In this document: in pieces, positions 1 to 7,509 of the stretch
Layout: every line of letters starts with the position of its first letter
Position numbering within the stretch: position 1 is the first letter of the stretch
Assembly (NCBI GenBank): GCA_052387115.1
Contig: JBQTJM010000267.1
Span: 1-11,768 of the forward strand
Source: JACCXJ01 sp052387115
GTDB taxonomy: Bacteria; Pseudomonadota; Gammaproteobacteria; JACCXJ01
DNA length: 11,768 bases
Direction: 5' to 3'
Notes under the pieces: generated by a model
Told to the model about the DNA's origin: nothing
What the model saw: the letters and a program-made list of their open reading frames with translations, nothing else
Database searches by the model: none
Translations under genes and position numbers: made by a program

Positions 1-1100
1 TCCTGGAGCACCGCCGCCAGGAAGCGTGCGGCCTCGCCGCCGGTGGCGGCCCGGTGGTCGAAGCTCAGTGAGAGGGGGACGATGCGGTGGACCGCCGGCT
101 GGCCATCGACCGCGACCACGGCCGGGCGGATCTTGCCGGCCCCGAGGATGGCGACGGTCGGTGGCATCACGATCGGATCCGCGTAGCGCCCGGCGAAGGT
201 CCCAAAGTTCGAGAGCGTGATGGTATAGCCCCTGAGCTCCTCGGGCGGTACCTTGCGCGACAGCACCGCGGCCTTCATGGCATCGAGCCCGCGCCGGAGG
301 TCCGCGGGATCGCGGTTGCCGACATCGCGCAGTACCGGTACGAACAGGCCGTCCGGGGTATCGACGGCGATTCCGAGGTCAATCTTTTTGAGTACCCGTC
401 GCCCCAGGTTGGGGCTGTCGTACCAGGCATTGAGCGCGGGCTCGGCCCGGCAGCCGGCCACCAGGGCGCGGATGAGGCGCAAGGTCACGTCCTCGTTCGC
501 TCCCCAGGCCGCGATGTCGGCATCGTCGCACAGCGTCACCGCCGCCACCTCGGCATGGGCCTGGGCCATGCTGCGGGCCATCGAACGGCGCACGCCGCGC
601 AACGGCTCCAGGGGCCCGACCTCGCCCAGGATGCGGGCCACACGCTGGACGTCGGATACCGTGATGGTGTCGTCGGCGCCGCTCGGGGTGACGATCCCGA
701 GGTCCACGTTCAGGCGATGGGCCAGGGCCCGCACGGCCGGGGTGGCCTTGGCCCCGACAATTGCGCCGCCTGCGGCCCGACCCACGGGGGCGGGCGCTTC
801 CCGCAGGACCTCGCGTCCCGAGGGGACCTGACCGACTACCGTGCCGGCATCGATGGCGGCCGCCCCTTCGGTATCGAACTCGACGATCGGATCGCCGGTG
901 TGCAGGATGTCGCCGGCCTCACCGTAGAGGCGCAGGACGTGCCCGCCCTGGGGGCTCGGGATGTCCACGATGGCCTTGGCGGTCTCGACCGAGACCAGCG
1001 GCTGATCGGCCTTGACCTCGTCGCCCGCCTTGACGTGCCACTCTACGATCTCGGCCTCGGCGAGCCCCTCTCCGAGATCGGGGAGCTTGAATAGTCTCAT
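1..1100 (-). CDS. pdhC: Dihydrolipoamide acetyltransferase, E2 of pyruvate dehydrogenase (3' end cut by window edge)
   Basis: E2 core of a 2-oxoacid dehydrogenase complex: it takes the acyl group from E1 onto its lipoyl arm and passes it to CoA in the cytoplasm. The visible 366 residues show one lipoyl domain (about 1-76), with the probable lipoylated lysine K42 in an ETAKA context. A linker follows, then a peripheral-subunit binding domain (about 117-155, from KATPAVRALA) and the acyltransferase domain (about 163 to the edge), with SNFGTFAGRY near 297-306. The catalytic motif reads DHRAATGG (H349) in place of the usual DHRxxDG. Only the last few residues lie outside the window. The ATG at 1100 overlaps the E1 beta stop as ATGA, implying translational coupling. 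A branched-chain acid complex is possible, but single-lipoyl E2 proteins of this type usually accompany pyruvate E1 subunits in proteobacteria. Family call is secure; substrate is inferred. Confidence 0.93.
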   Translation of the reverse strand, partial: MRLFKLPDLGEGLAEAEIVEWHVKAGDEVKADQPLVSVETAKAIVDIPSPQGGHVLRLYGEAGDILHTGDPIVEFDTEGAAAIDAGTVVGQVPSGREVLREAPAPVGRAAGGAIVGAKATPAVRALAHRLNVDLGIVTPSGADDTITVSDVQRVARILGEVGPLEPLRGVRRSMARSMAQAHAEVAAVTLCDDADIAAWGANEDVTLRLIRALVAGCRAEPALNAWYDSPNLGRRVLKKIDLGIAVDTPDGLFVPVLRDVGNRDPADLRRGLDAMKAAVLSRKVPPEELRGYTITLSNFGTFAGRYADPIVMPPTVAILGAGKIRPAVVAVDGQPAVHRIVPLSLSFDHRAATGGEAARFLAAVLQ

Positions 1101-2077
1101 TGAAACTCCAGCGTTTTCTTCACGGCCGAGGCGATGCGGGCGATATCCGGGAGATACGCCTTCTCGAGCCGGTAGAGCGGCATGATCGTATCGTAGCCCG
1201 CCACCCGCTCGATGGGCGCCTGCAGGGACAAGAGACCACGCTCCCCGATCTGGGCCGCGATCTCGGCTCCGAGGCCGCCGCTGCGCGCCGCCTCGTGGAT
1301 GATCACGAGGCGGCCGGTTTTCGTCACCGAGTCCAGGATGGTGTCGATGTCGAGCGGCTTGAGCGTCGCCACATCGATGACCTCGCAGCCGATCCCGTGC
1401 TCCGACAGCGCGTCCGCCGCGGCCAGGGTCTCGTGCAGCATCGCGCCCCAGGAGACGAGCGAGACATCGGGGCCCTCGCGCAGCACGAAACAGGTGTCGA
1501 GCGGCAGGGCCAGTCCGTCGTCCTCGACCACCTCCCGGACCAGCCGGTAGAGACGGGTCGGCTCCAGGAACAGGACCGGATCGGGGTCGCGGATGGCGGC
1601 CAGGAGGAGCCCATAGGCGCGCGCCGGCGACGAGGGGATGATCACCCGGAGCCCCGGGATGTGGGTGAAGAGCGCCTCGGTGCTCTCGGAGTGGTGCTCG
1701 GGCGCGTGGATCCCGCCGCCGTGCGGCGTGCGCAGCACCAGGGGGCAGGTGAGGCGCCCGCGGGTGCGGTTGCGCAGGCGCGTGGCATGGTTCAGGAGCT
1801 GGTCGATGACCGGGTAGCTGAAGCCCATGAACTGGATCTCGGCGACCGGCTTGAGCCCCTCGGCGGCCATTCCGACCGCCATGCCGGCGATGACGGTCTC
1901 CGAGAGCGGCGTATCGAGCACCCGCTCGGCCCCGAAGCGCTGCGCAAGCCCCGCGGTGGCGCGGAACACGCCCCCGTTCACGCCCACGTCTTCGCCTAGG
2001 ACGACGACGCTCGCGTCGGCCGCCATCTCATAAGCCAAGGCCCGGTTGATGGCCTCGATGAGCGTCAGCTCAGGCAT
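1097..2077 (-). CDS. pdhB: Pyruvate (2-oxoacid) dehydrogenase E1 component, beta subunit
   Basis: Beta subunit of the heterotetrameric (alpha2 beta2) E1, which decarboxylates the 2-oxoacid on thiamine diphosphate and reductively acylates the lipoyl arm of E2. At 326 residues it has the normal family length. Visible landmarks are GEDVGVNGGVFRAT (28-41), DTPLSE (55-60) with E60 at the position of the glutamate that activates the cofactor aminopyrimidine, and GGGIHAPEHHSE (120-131) with H128/H129 in the active-site loop. A C-terminal transketolase-like domain begins with VSLVSWGAM and continues through VIDVATLKPLD. The ATG lies inside the end of the alpha-subunit gene (8-nt overlap) and its TGA overlaps the E2 start, so the three genes form one operon. 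Pyruvate and branched-chain E1 beta subunits are hard to separate by eye; pyruvate is preferred from the whole operon. Confidence 0.94.
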   Translation of the reverse strand: MPELTLIEAINRALAYEMAADASVVVLGEDVGVNGGVFRATAGLAQRFGAERVLDTPLSETVIAGMAVGMAAEGLKPVAEIQFMGFSYPVIDQLLNHATRLRNRTRGRLTCPLVLRTPHGGGIHAPEHHSESTEALFTHIPGLRVIIPSSPARAYGLLLAAIRDPDPVLFLEPTRLYRLVREVVEDDGLALPLDTCFVLREGPDVSLVSWGAMLHETLAAADALSEHGIGCEVIDVATLKPLDIDTILDSVTKTGRLVIIHEAARSGGLGAEIAAQIGERGLLSLQAPIERVAGYDTIMPLYRLEKAYLPDIARIASAVKKTLEFQ

Positions 2078-3188
2078 CGGTTGCGGCCGCCACCGCGCGC
2101 CGCTGTTCCTCCAGGGACTGGGGGAGGCTCGCGTACAGGTGCTCGAACATCGACTCGGGTGGCAGGGCGGGGAGGGCGAGGTAGCCGGTCACGGCTAGGT
2201 CCACCTCGGCGGCACAGCGCGCGAGCAAGCGTTCCTCGTCGGCCGCGCTCCAGTGATCGGCGCGCAGCAGGTAGGCGCGCAGCCGCTCGATGGGATCGCG
2301 CCGGGCCGCCGCCTCGACCTCGGCGGGGTCTCGGTAACGGCTCGCGTCGTCGGCGGTGGTGTGATCCCCGAGGCGGTAGCTCAGGCACTCGACGAGGCCC
2401 GCGCCCTGCCCCGCGCGCGCCCGCTCGATGGCCGCTCCCACCCGCTCGCGCACCGCGACGACATCGTTGCCGTCCACCTGCTCTCCCGGGATCCCCGCCG
2501 CGATGGCCTTCTGCGCCAGGGTCTCGGCGGCCGTCTGGGCGCGCCGCGAGACCGAGATCGCCCACTGGTTGTTGTTCACGACGAAGACCACCGGCAAGCG
2601 CCAGACACCGGCCACGTTGATGGCCTCGTAGAAGTCGCCCTTGGAGGTCGCCCCGTCGCCCAGGATAGAGACCGCGACTCGCGGCTCGCGCCGGTACTTC
2701 ATCGCCAAGGCGACGCCCGCGGCGTGGCAGGCATGGCTCGCCACCGGCACGCAGATCGGGAAATCCCGGCGGGGTCCCTGGTAGTCCATGCCGCGCTCGT
2801 CCCCGCCCCAGTACAGTAGGACCTCGGTCATCGTGACGCCGCGCGAGAACTGGGCCGCATAGTCGCGGTAGGAGGGCAGGAGCACGTCCTCGGGGGTCAT
2901 GGCGGCCCCGACACCGGCGCCGATCGCCTCCTGTCCCCACGAGGACGCGAAGGTCCCGAGTTGGCCGGTGCGCTGCAGCGCGATGGCCTTCTTGTCGAAG
3001 GCCCGGGTGCGGGCCATGACCTCGTAGAGCGCCCGCAGGGCGGCGGGGTCCCGCTGTCCCTCGGGGAAGCCCTGGGCGGCCCGGCCGGCCTCGTCCAGGA
3101 ACTGGGTGTAGGCGATCTCGAAGCGCGCGACGCTCTGCTGCATGGCTGGATTCCGCTTCGCGAGGACTATCTCGGCCGTGGGCTCCAC
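2070..3188 (-). CDS. pdhA: Pyruvate (2-oxoacid) dehydrogenase E1 component, alpha subunit
   Basis: Alpha subunit of the thiamine-diphosphate-dependent E1. The cofactor motif is complete: GDGATSKGDFYEAIN starts at residue 177 and ends in VVNNN at 203-207, the GDG-(about 25)-NN spacing of the family. The phosphorylation-loop region reads GDHTTADDASRYR (274-286), and the N-terminal substrate-channel region reads TGQLGTFASSWGQEA (74-88). Length is 372 residues from the GTG at 3188. An ATG at 3143 (residue 16, MQQSVARFEIAYTQF) is an equally good start: homologues I recall often begin just before the FEIxYTQF stretch, and neither start has a strong Shine-Dalgarno. It is first in the operon; a -10-like TATACT lies about 35 nt upstream of the GTG. 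Family call is firm. Pyruvate rather than branched-chain specificity is inferred. Confidence 0.94.
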   Translation of the reverse strand: MEPTAEIVLAKRNPAMQQSVARFEIAYTQFLDEAGRAAQGFPEGQRDPAALRALYEVMARTRAFDKKAIALQRTGQLGTFASSWGQEAIGAGVGAAMTPEDVLLPSYRDYAAQFSRGVTMTEVLLYWGGDERGMDYQGPRRDFPICVPVASHACHAAGVALAMKYRREPRVAVSILGDGATSKGDFYEAINVAGVWRLPVVFVVNNNQWAISVSRRAQTAAETLAQKAIAAGIPGEQVDGNDVVAVRERVGAAIERARAGQGAGLVECLSYRLGDHTTADDASRYRDPAEVEAAARRDPIERLRAYLLRADHWSAADEERLLARCAAEVDLAVTGYLALPALPPESMFEHLYASLPQSLEEQRRAVAAATDA

Positions 3189-3223
3189 GGTGAAAATCGA
3201 TGGCTCGCGCCCAAGTTGATCTC

Positions 3224-3229
3224 AGTATA
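3224..3229 (-). promoter_or_regulatory. Candidate -10 element for the dehydrogenase operon
   Basis: Read on the minus strand the bases are TATACT, a near-consensus sigma-70 -10 hexamer, about 35 nt before the GTG and 80 nt before the alternative ATG of the E1 alpha gene. No good -35 box sits 16-18 nt upstream (the sequence there is GC-rich) and there is no TG extension, so the call is tentative. The 197-nt gap between the divergent genes (3189-3385) shows no other convincing element, and no clear plus-strand promoter. The palindromic GGATATCC at 3234-3241 could be an operator or chance. Confidence 0.3.
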
Positions 3230-3375
3230 GACGGGATATCCGGGGCGTCCGGCCATGATGCGATGCACCATCGTTTGTCACTGGGGACACCCCGGCTGTC
3301 CACGGCGGATGCGTGCAGATCCGGGGCCCGGTTGCCGATAGGGAGCCCGCATGTCCCGGCGTCCAAGAAAAACTC

Positions 3376-3381
3376 AAGGAG
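3376..3381 (+). promoter_or_regulatory. Ribosome binding site that sets the start of the GGDEF-like gene
   Basis: AAGGAG lies 4 nt before the ATG at 3386. The reading frame is open back to an ATG at 3200, but the upstream 62 codons look like unstructured divergent-promoter DNA and overlap the dehydrogenase leader, so this site argues for the ATG at 3386. Confidence 0.7.
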
Positions 3382-3385
3382 CAGC

Positions 3386-4807
3386 ATGATCGCACAGGTC
3401 TTCCCCAGCTTGCGCGTCCTGGACCGAGCGCGTTCGCAGATCGCCTATCTGCGCTTCCCCGGTTTCGGGGAACCGCCGGGCGCCGGATTCGAGTCCCTCG
3501 CGCCGGGCTTCGAGACGTATGACGCCTTTCTCGCGGCGCGTTACGAGGCCGAGGGCTTTGTCGTCAACTCGACGGATGCGGAGACCGCCGCCGAGGCGGT
3601 AAAGCGGATCCGGCGTGATCCCTCGCATTGCCTCAAACCCGTTTTCCTGCTCCACGAGGCAGGGCCTCTGACCGCCGATCTCGCCGACGGCCAGGTGCGG
3701 TCTCTCGACCAGGCCGAGTCGCTGCTCGCAGACTTCCGCCGCAATGCCGGCGCGGTCGTGGACTTGCCGCCGGCGGCGGAGGGCACGGTCTTGCTGCGCT
3801 ATCTGTCCCTCCGGCCGGGCAAGGTCTTGAAGCCCCACCGCGACTGGCGTGATCCCCAAATCTACTCCTATCCGCTGGCGGCGCTCTTGATGCCCGGTCT
3901 CTGCCGCCACCCCCAGGCCCTCGACATGCTCCGCGAGCGCGGGTTCCTCGAGCCCGACGACCTCGTCGATCGCCTGCGGCTGTGCCCCGAGTGCCGCAAC
4001 GCCCAGATCGGGTTCATCGATGTCTGCCCGCAGTGCCACGGACTCAAGATCGGCGAACAGCCGTTCTTGCACTGTTTCACCTGCGGGTTCGTGGGCCCAC
4101 AGCCCGAGTTCGTGAAGGGTGGCACGATGCGCTGCCCGCGCTGCCAGGAGTCGTTGCGGCACATCGGCGTCGACTACGACCGCGCCCTGGACCACTGGCA
4201 ATGCGCGACCTGTGCCCATCTCTTTGAGGACGCCGAGATCAAGGCGCGCTGCGGGATTTGCCTCTGGTCCGGACCAAGCGAGCGCTTGATCGCCCGCCCG
4301 ATCGAGAAGCTCCGGTTGGGTGAGGCGGGCCGCCGGGCGGCGTTGGACGGAGCCGTGCCGAACGCGAGGGTGTCAGGACCGGCACGCGCCGTGATGCCGG
4401 ACGAGTTCCACCAGATACTCGACTGGCACATCAGGCTCGGCCGTTCCAATGCGGAGGCGAGTTGCGGTGTTCTGTGCATCGGCATCCGCGCTGCCGCGAG
4501 CCATCGCTCCGGAGATGGAGACGGCCCAACGACCCCGATCGGAGAGGCGCTCGCCCAGCATATCGCCCAGAGCCTGCGCGGTACGGACATCGTCACCCGG
4601 GGCCCCGATAAGGTGCTGTGGGTGCTGCTACCCGGGACCAACGGCGAGAACACCGCGCGCGTGCTCGGCCGGCTGCTGGACGGCCGGTCCTTCGACGCGC
4701 AGGGCCTAGTGCTTAGGAGTGCCTACGCAGTGGCTGCCCAGGGGCTTCATCCGGATGACTCGGCCGATCCCCTCATGGCCCGCCTCCAGGCCCAAGTGAT
4801 TGGATAA
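3386..4807 (+). CDS. Receiver-like / TackOD1-like zinc-ribbon / degenerate GGDEF protein, likely exopolysaccharide regulator
   Basis: A 473-residue protein with no membrane segment, probably cytoplasmic. Residues about 45-125 look like a degraded receiver domain (IRRDPSHCLKPVFLL resembles the end of a REC fold). Residues about 160-295 carry six CXXC pairs (200/203, 214/217, 230/233, 250/253, 273/276, 289/292) and the string RHIGVDYDR (258-266), which I match from memory to the TackOD1 output domain. Residues about 337-470 resemble a GGDEF domain: RGTDIVTRG (398-406) precedes PDKVL (407-411) where GGDEF should be, then WVLLPGTNGENTARVLGRL. The catalytic motif is lost, so no cyclase activity is expected, but the I-site-type R398xxD401 sits at the standard five-residue distance. 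As first gene before a polysaccharide synthase (3-nt gap), it is inferred to be a c-di-GMP-sensing or scaffolding subunit. Zinc binding and nucleotide binding are inferred. Confidence 0.8.
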   Translation: MIAQVFPSLRVLDRARSQIAYLRFPGFGEPPGAGFESLAPGFETYDAFLAARYEAEGFVVNSTDAETAAEAVKRIRRDPSHCLKPVFLLHEAGPLTADLADGQVRSLDQAESLLADFRRNAGAVVDLPPAAEGTVLLRYLSLRPGKVLKPHRDWRDPQIYSYPLAALLMPGLCRHPQALDMLRERGFLEPDDLVDRLRLCPECRNAQIGFIDVCPQCHGLKIGEQPFLHCFTCGFVGPQPEFVKGGTMRCPRCQESLRHIGVDYDRALDHWQCATCAHLFEDAEIKARCGICLWSGPSERLIARPIEKLRLGEAGRRAALDGAVPNARVSGPARAVMPDEFHQILDWHIRLGRSNAEASCGVLCIGIRAAASHRSGDGDGPTTPIGEALAQHIAQSLRGTDIVTRGPDKVLWVLLPGTNGENTARVLGRLLDGRSFDAQGLVLRSAYAVAAQGLHPDDSADPLMARLQAQVIG

Positions 4808-4810
4808 CCG

Positions 4811-6172
4811 GTGATCGGCTCGATGGGCGCCGAAGGTCTGCGTTTCATCGAAGCGGTGCTCCTGAATCTCGGGACCCTCGTGACACATGCCTGGCAGCTC
4901 GGTGCCATGGAGTTCGCGCTCCAATCTGTCCCGTTTCTCGTCGTTCTGGAGCTGCCGCTCCAGCTCGTCCTCATGCTCGGGATCCTCAAATGGGCTTACG
5001 AGGAGCGCTTCAGGACCCCGAAGACCGTCCCTTATTTTCCCAGGGTGACCTGTCTCGTCATCTGTTATTCCGAGGGCGAGATGGTCAAGACCACCTTGCG
5101 CTCGCTCACCGAGCAGATCTATCCCGGCCACATCGAGCTCGTCGTCGTCGTGGACGGTGCCCGCCGCAACCGCGAGACGCTCATCGCGGTGGAGGCGCTC
5201 GTGCCCTACATCCAGAGCACACCGAGGCGCAGCATCGTCGTCTTCCCTAAGTTCCAGCGCGGTGGGCGTGTATCGAGCACCAACCTCGGCCTTCGAGCCG
5301 CGACCGGCGACATCATTATGGCGCTCGACGGCGATACCTCGTTCGACAACGACATGATGGCACGCGCCGTCCACTACTTCGTTGAGCCCGGTGTCGTGGC
5401 CGTGTCGGGAAACCTCAGGGTACGCAATGCCACCCATTCCCTGGCGACCCGCCTCCAGGCGCTGGAATACATGCTGGCCATCCACGCGAGCCGCATCGGC
5501 CTGGACCAGTTCAATGCGGTCAACATCATGTCGGGTGCTTTTGCGGTCTTTCGCACGGATTTCCTGCGACGCATCGGGGGCTGGGACAGCGGCGCCGCGG
5601 AAGACCTCGATATCACCTTGCGCATCAAGAAGTACTTCCGGCGCCATCCCGGGATGCGCATCCGCTTCGCGCCCGATGCCATCGGCCACACCGATGCCCC
5701 GGAGACTTTCAGTGGCTTTTTCTTCCAGCGCCTGCGCTGGGACGGGGATCTCTACTACCTCTATGTCCGCAAGCATCTCCGCTCGCTGAGACCCGATCTG
5801 CTCGGCTGGCCCAATTTCCTCCTGCTGATGTGGACGGGTTTCCTGTTCCAGATCGTCATGCCGTTCGTGATCATCGGCTATACGGTCTACACACTCGTCG
5901 TCTACCCCGCGGCGTTCGTGATAGCGGTCTTCCTCTTCGTCTATCTCCTCTATGTCCTGATGACCTTGGTGTTTTTTCTTCAGTACCTGCTCGCCTGCTC
6001 GGAGCGTCCGCGGGAGGACCTCGTGTACCTGTGCTATGTGCCGATCTTCCCGCTGCTCATGTTCGCGAGCCGCGTCTGGTGCGGGGTGTCGACCGTGCTG
6101 GAGATCGCGCTCAAGGCCCATCTCGATTCCTCCATGGCCCCCTGGTGGGTGCTGCGTAAGACCAAGTTCTAA
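4811..6172 (+). CDS. Processive family 2 glycosyltransferase (membrane polysaccharide synthase)
   Basis: Inner-membrane synthase expected to polymerise a beta-linked polysaccharide from a nucleotide sugar and to extrude it through its own membrane channel. The 453 residues begin with a hydrophobic stretch (about 36-60). The cytoplasmic GT-A domain has all the processive-enzyme signatures: D115 in VVVVDGA, DGD at 173-175, the acceptor-site AED at 263-265 (TED in many relatives) and QRLRW at 306-310. Further hydrophobic segments follow at about 333-358, 362-395 and 405-430. There is no PilZ domain, unlike BcsA; size and layout are closer to PgaC, NodC or hyaluronan synthases. The product sugar cannot be read from sequence. 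The start is the GTG at 4811, three bases after the previous stop; an in-frame ATG at 4823 is an alternative. The stop overlaps the next ATG by one base. Confidence 0.9.
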   Translation: MIGSMGAEGLRFIEAVLLNLGTLVTHAWQLGAMEFALQSVPFLVVLELPLQLVLMLGILKWAYEERFRTPKTVPYFPRVTCLVICYSEGEMVKTTLRSLTEQIYPGHIELVVVVDGARRNRETLIAVEALVPYIQSTPRRSIVVFPKFQRGGRVSSTNLGLRAATGDIIMALDGDTSFDNDMMARAVHYFVEPGVVAVSGNLRVRNATHSLATRLQALEYMLAIHASRIGLDQFNAVNIMSGAFAVFRTDFLRRIGGWDSGAAEDLDITLRIKKYFRRHPGMRIRFAPDAIGHTDAPETFSGFFFQRLRWDGDLYYLYVRKHLRSLRPDLLGWPNFLLLMWTGFLFQIVMPFVIIGYTVYTLVVYPAAFVIAVFLFVYLLYVLMTLVFFLQYLLACSERPREDLVYLCYVPIFPLLMFASRVWCGVSTVLEIALKAHLDSSMAPWWVLRKTKF

Positions 6173-7509
6173 TGCGCTGCATCCTGGTGTTATTGCTGTT
6201 GTGCCCCTGTCACCCCGCCGGGGCGCTGTCACTGAGCGAGCTCGAAGGGGAGATCGATGCCGGCCTCGCGATCCGGATCGCCGAGGTCGAGGTCGATCGC
6301 GCCGGGCACGTGCTCGCGGGGCGCAAGTCCGAGCGCGGGTTCAAGGTCTTAAGCAATGTGGCGTTGAGCGACAACGTCGAGCCCAGCGACGTGGGCGGGA
6401 CGCGCGCCTTCCGAGCGCTGTCGGCGCAGCTCGGTTTTCGCTATCCCTTGCTCGGCAGCCGCTGGAGGGAAGAGGTGGCCGAGCTCGGCGCCGCGACGGA
6501 GGCCGCCGTGGCCGAGATCCGCCGCGACGTCGCCTTGCGTCAGGCCCTCCTGTCCTTGCGGCTCAGCTATCTCGATTACTGGCTCGCAGAGCGCAAAGCG
6601 GCCTTGAGCGCAGAGGTCCTGCGCCGCGAGCCCGAGGCGCGCCGGACATTGGACCAGCGCCGCGACGCCGGCCTCCTGCTGGAGTCCGATCGCCGCGAGC
6701 TCATGACGGCGTTCGCGTTGGCGCGGCGCAATCAGGCACGGGCTCGGACGACGGCCGATGACGCCCTCGCGCGCGTCAACCTTTTGACCGGCCGGTCCAG
6801 GGTCCCGTTTCCGGCCGAGTTCCCGAAGCTGCCGGCCGCTTGTCACGATGCGGCCGCGTTCCCTGCCGTCATCACGGACACCCACCCGGAGCTCGCGGTC
6901 CTGAAGGCCATCGCCGAGGCCAAGGCGGACCGCGTGAATTTCGCCGCGAGCGCGCCCATCGAATCGGGGGTCAACCTGGCCCAATCCGTGGTCTATGAGA
7001 GCACAGACCAGAGCGGCTACGGTACCGTCTTGAGCTTCGATATGCGAATGCCGCTCGACTTCGTCGGCGCGTCGCGTGCGATCCGCGATCAGGCCGCGGC
7101 GGCGCGCATCAAGGCCGGCCTGGAGCTGGAGCTGCGCCACCGCGAGTTGGGTGCCGAGGCGCTGAGGACGCTCGGCGCCTACGAGGCCCGTCAGGCGCAG
7201 ATCGCTTTCCTGCGGGAGCGCGAGGCGGCCGCCGAGGAGGCGGTGCGCGAGCGGGACCTGCGCGCCGCCGCGGGGCTTCCGGGCGACGTCTACGAGAAAC
7301 TCGAGCAGGCCCGTATCGAGGAGTATCGCGTGGCGCTCAAGGCGGCCGCGGCACAGGCCGGTCTCGCGATCGAGGAGACCCGCCTTCTGGCGCTCGCGCC
7401 CCAGGGTTGCGGCGCACGCTTGGCCCACCCACCTCGCGGGCTCAAGGATCGGCGCCCACGCGTCGATCACTCGGCCTTCGTTCCCCCATTACAGAGGACA
7501 ATTCGATGA
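6172..7509 (+). CDS. TolC-family outer membrane channel protein
   Basis: Outer-membrane efflux/export protein of 445 residues. A signal peptide is visible (hydrophobic ILVLLLL at 4-10, probable cleavage near residue 18-20; no lipobox around C11 or C13). The mature part shows the internal duplication of TolC: a first half with long Ala/Arg/Glu-rich helices and a beta-strand-like segment near GFRYPLLGSRW, and a second half opening with the family's HPEL (238-241) and FDMRMPLDF strand. About 40 residues after LLALAPQGC form a basic, proline-rich tail that looks unusual for the family. The gene sits between a polysaccharide synthase and an HlyD-like adaptor with no pump gene, so it is inferred to be the outer-membrane exit for the polymer, not a drug-efflux channel. 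It overlaps the synthase stop by 1 nt and the next gene by 4 nt. Confidence 0.85.
   Translation: MRCILVLLLLCPCHPAGALSLSELEGEIDAGLAIRIAEVEVDRAGHVLAGRKSERGFKVLSNVALSDNVEPSDVGGTRAFRALSAQLGFRYPLLGSRWREEVAELGAATEAAVAEIRRDVALRQALLSLRLSYLDYWLAERKAALSAEVLRREPEARRTLDQRRDAGLLLESDRRELMTAFALARRNQARARTTADDALARVNLLTGRSRVPFPAEFPKLPAACHDAAAFPAVITDTHPELAVLKAIAEAKADRVNFAASAPIESGVNLAQSVVYESTDQSGYGTVLSFDMRMPLDFVGASRAIRDQAAAARIKAGLELELRHRELGAEALRTLGAYEARQAQIAFLREREAAAEEAVRERDLRAAAGLPGDVYEKLEQARIEEYRVALKAAAAQAGLAIEETRLLALAPQGCGARLAHPPRGLKDRRPRVDHSAFVPPLQRTIR

Noticed and set aside
87..1094. Long plus-strand reading frame (335 codons) opposite the E2 gene
   Set aside because: The minus strand gives a complete lipoyl/binding/catalytic E2 protein; the plus frame is an antisense artefact of high GC and shows no recognisable domain.
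1100..1999. Plus-strand reading frame (299 codons) opposite E1 beta
   Set aside because: Antisense shadow of a well-supported gene; composition rich in Arg/Asp/His/Gly, with no motifs.
3200..3385. N-terminal extension of the GGDEF-like protein from the ATG at 3200
   Set aside because: No ribosome site before 3200, extension lacks structure and overlaps the opposite operon's leader, while AAGGAG precedes the ATG at 3386.
2065..3387. Minus-strand 440-codon frame overlapping E1 alpha in another frame
   Set aside because: Arg/Gly-rich low-complexity translation; the alternative frame has the full thiamine diphosphate motif.
4706..6232. Minus-strand 508-codon frame opposite the glycosyltransferase
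   Set aside because: Longer than the real gene, but its translation is a charged, His/Asp/Glu-rich mirror of GC-rich codons; the plus strand has every GT2 motif and membrane segments.
6349..7470. Minus-strand 373-codon frame opposite the TolC gene
   Set aside because: Antisense shadow; the plus-strand gene has a signal peptide, internal repeat and operon overlaps.
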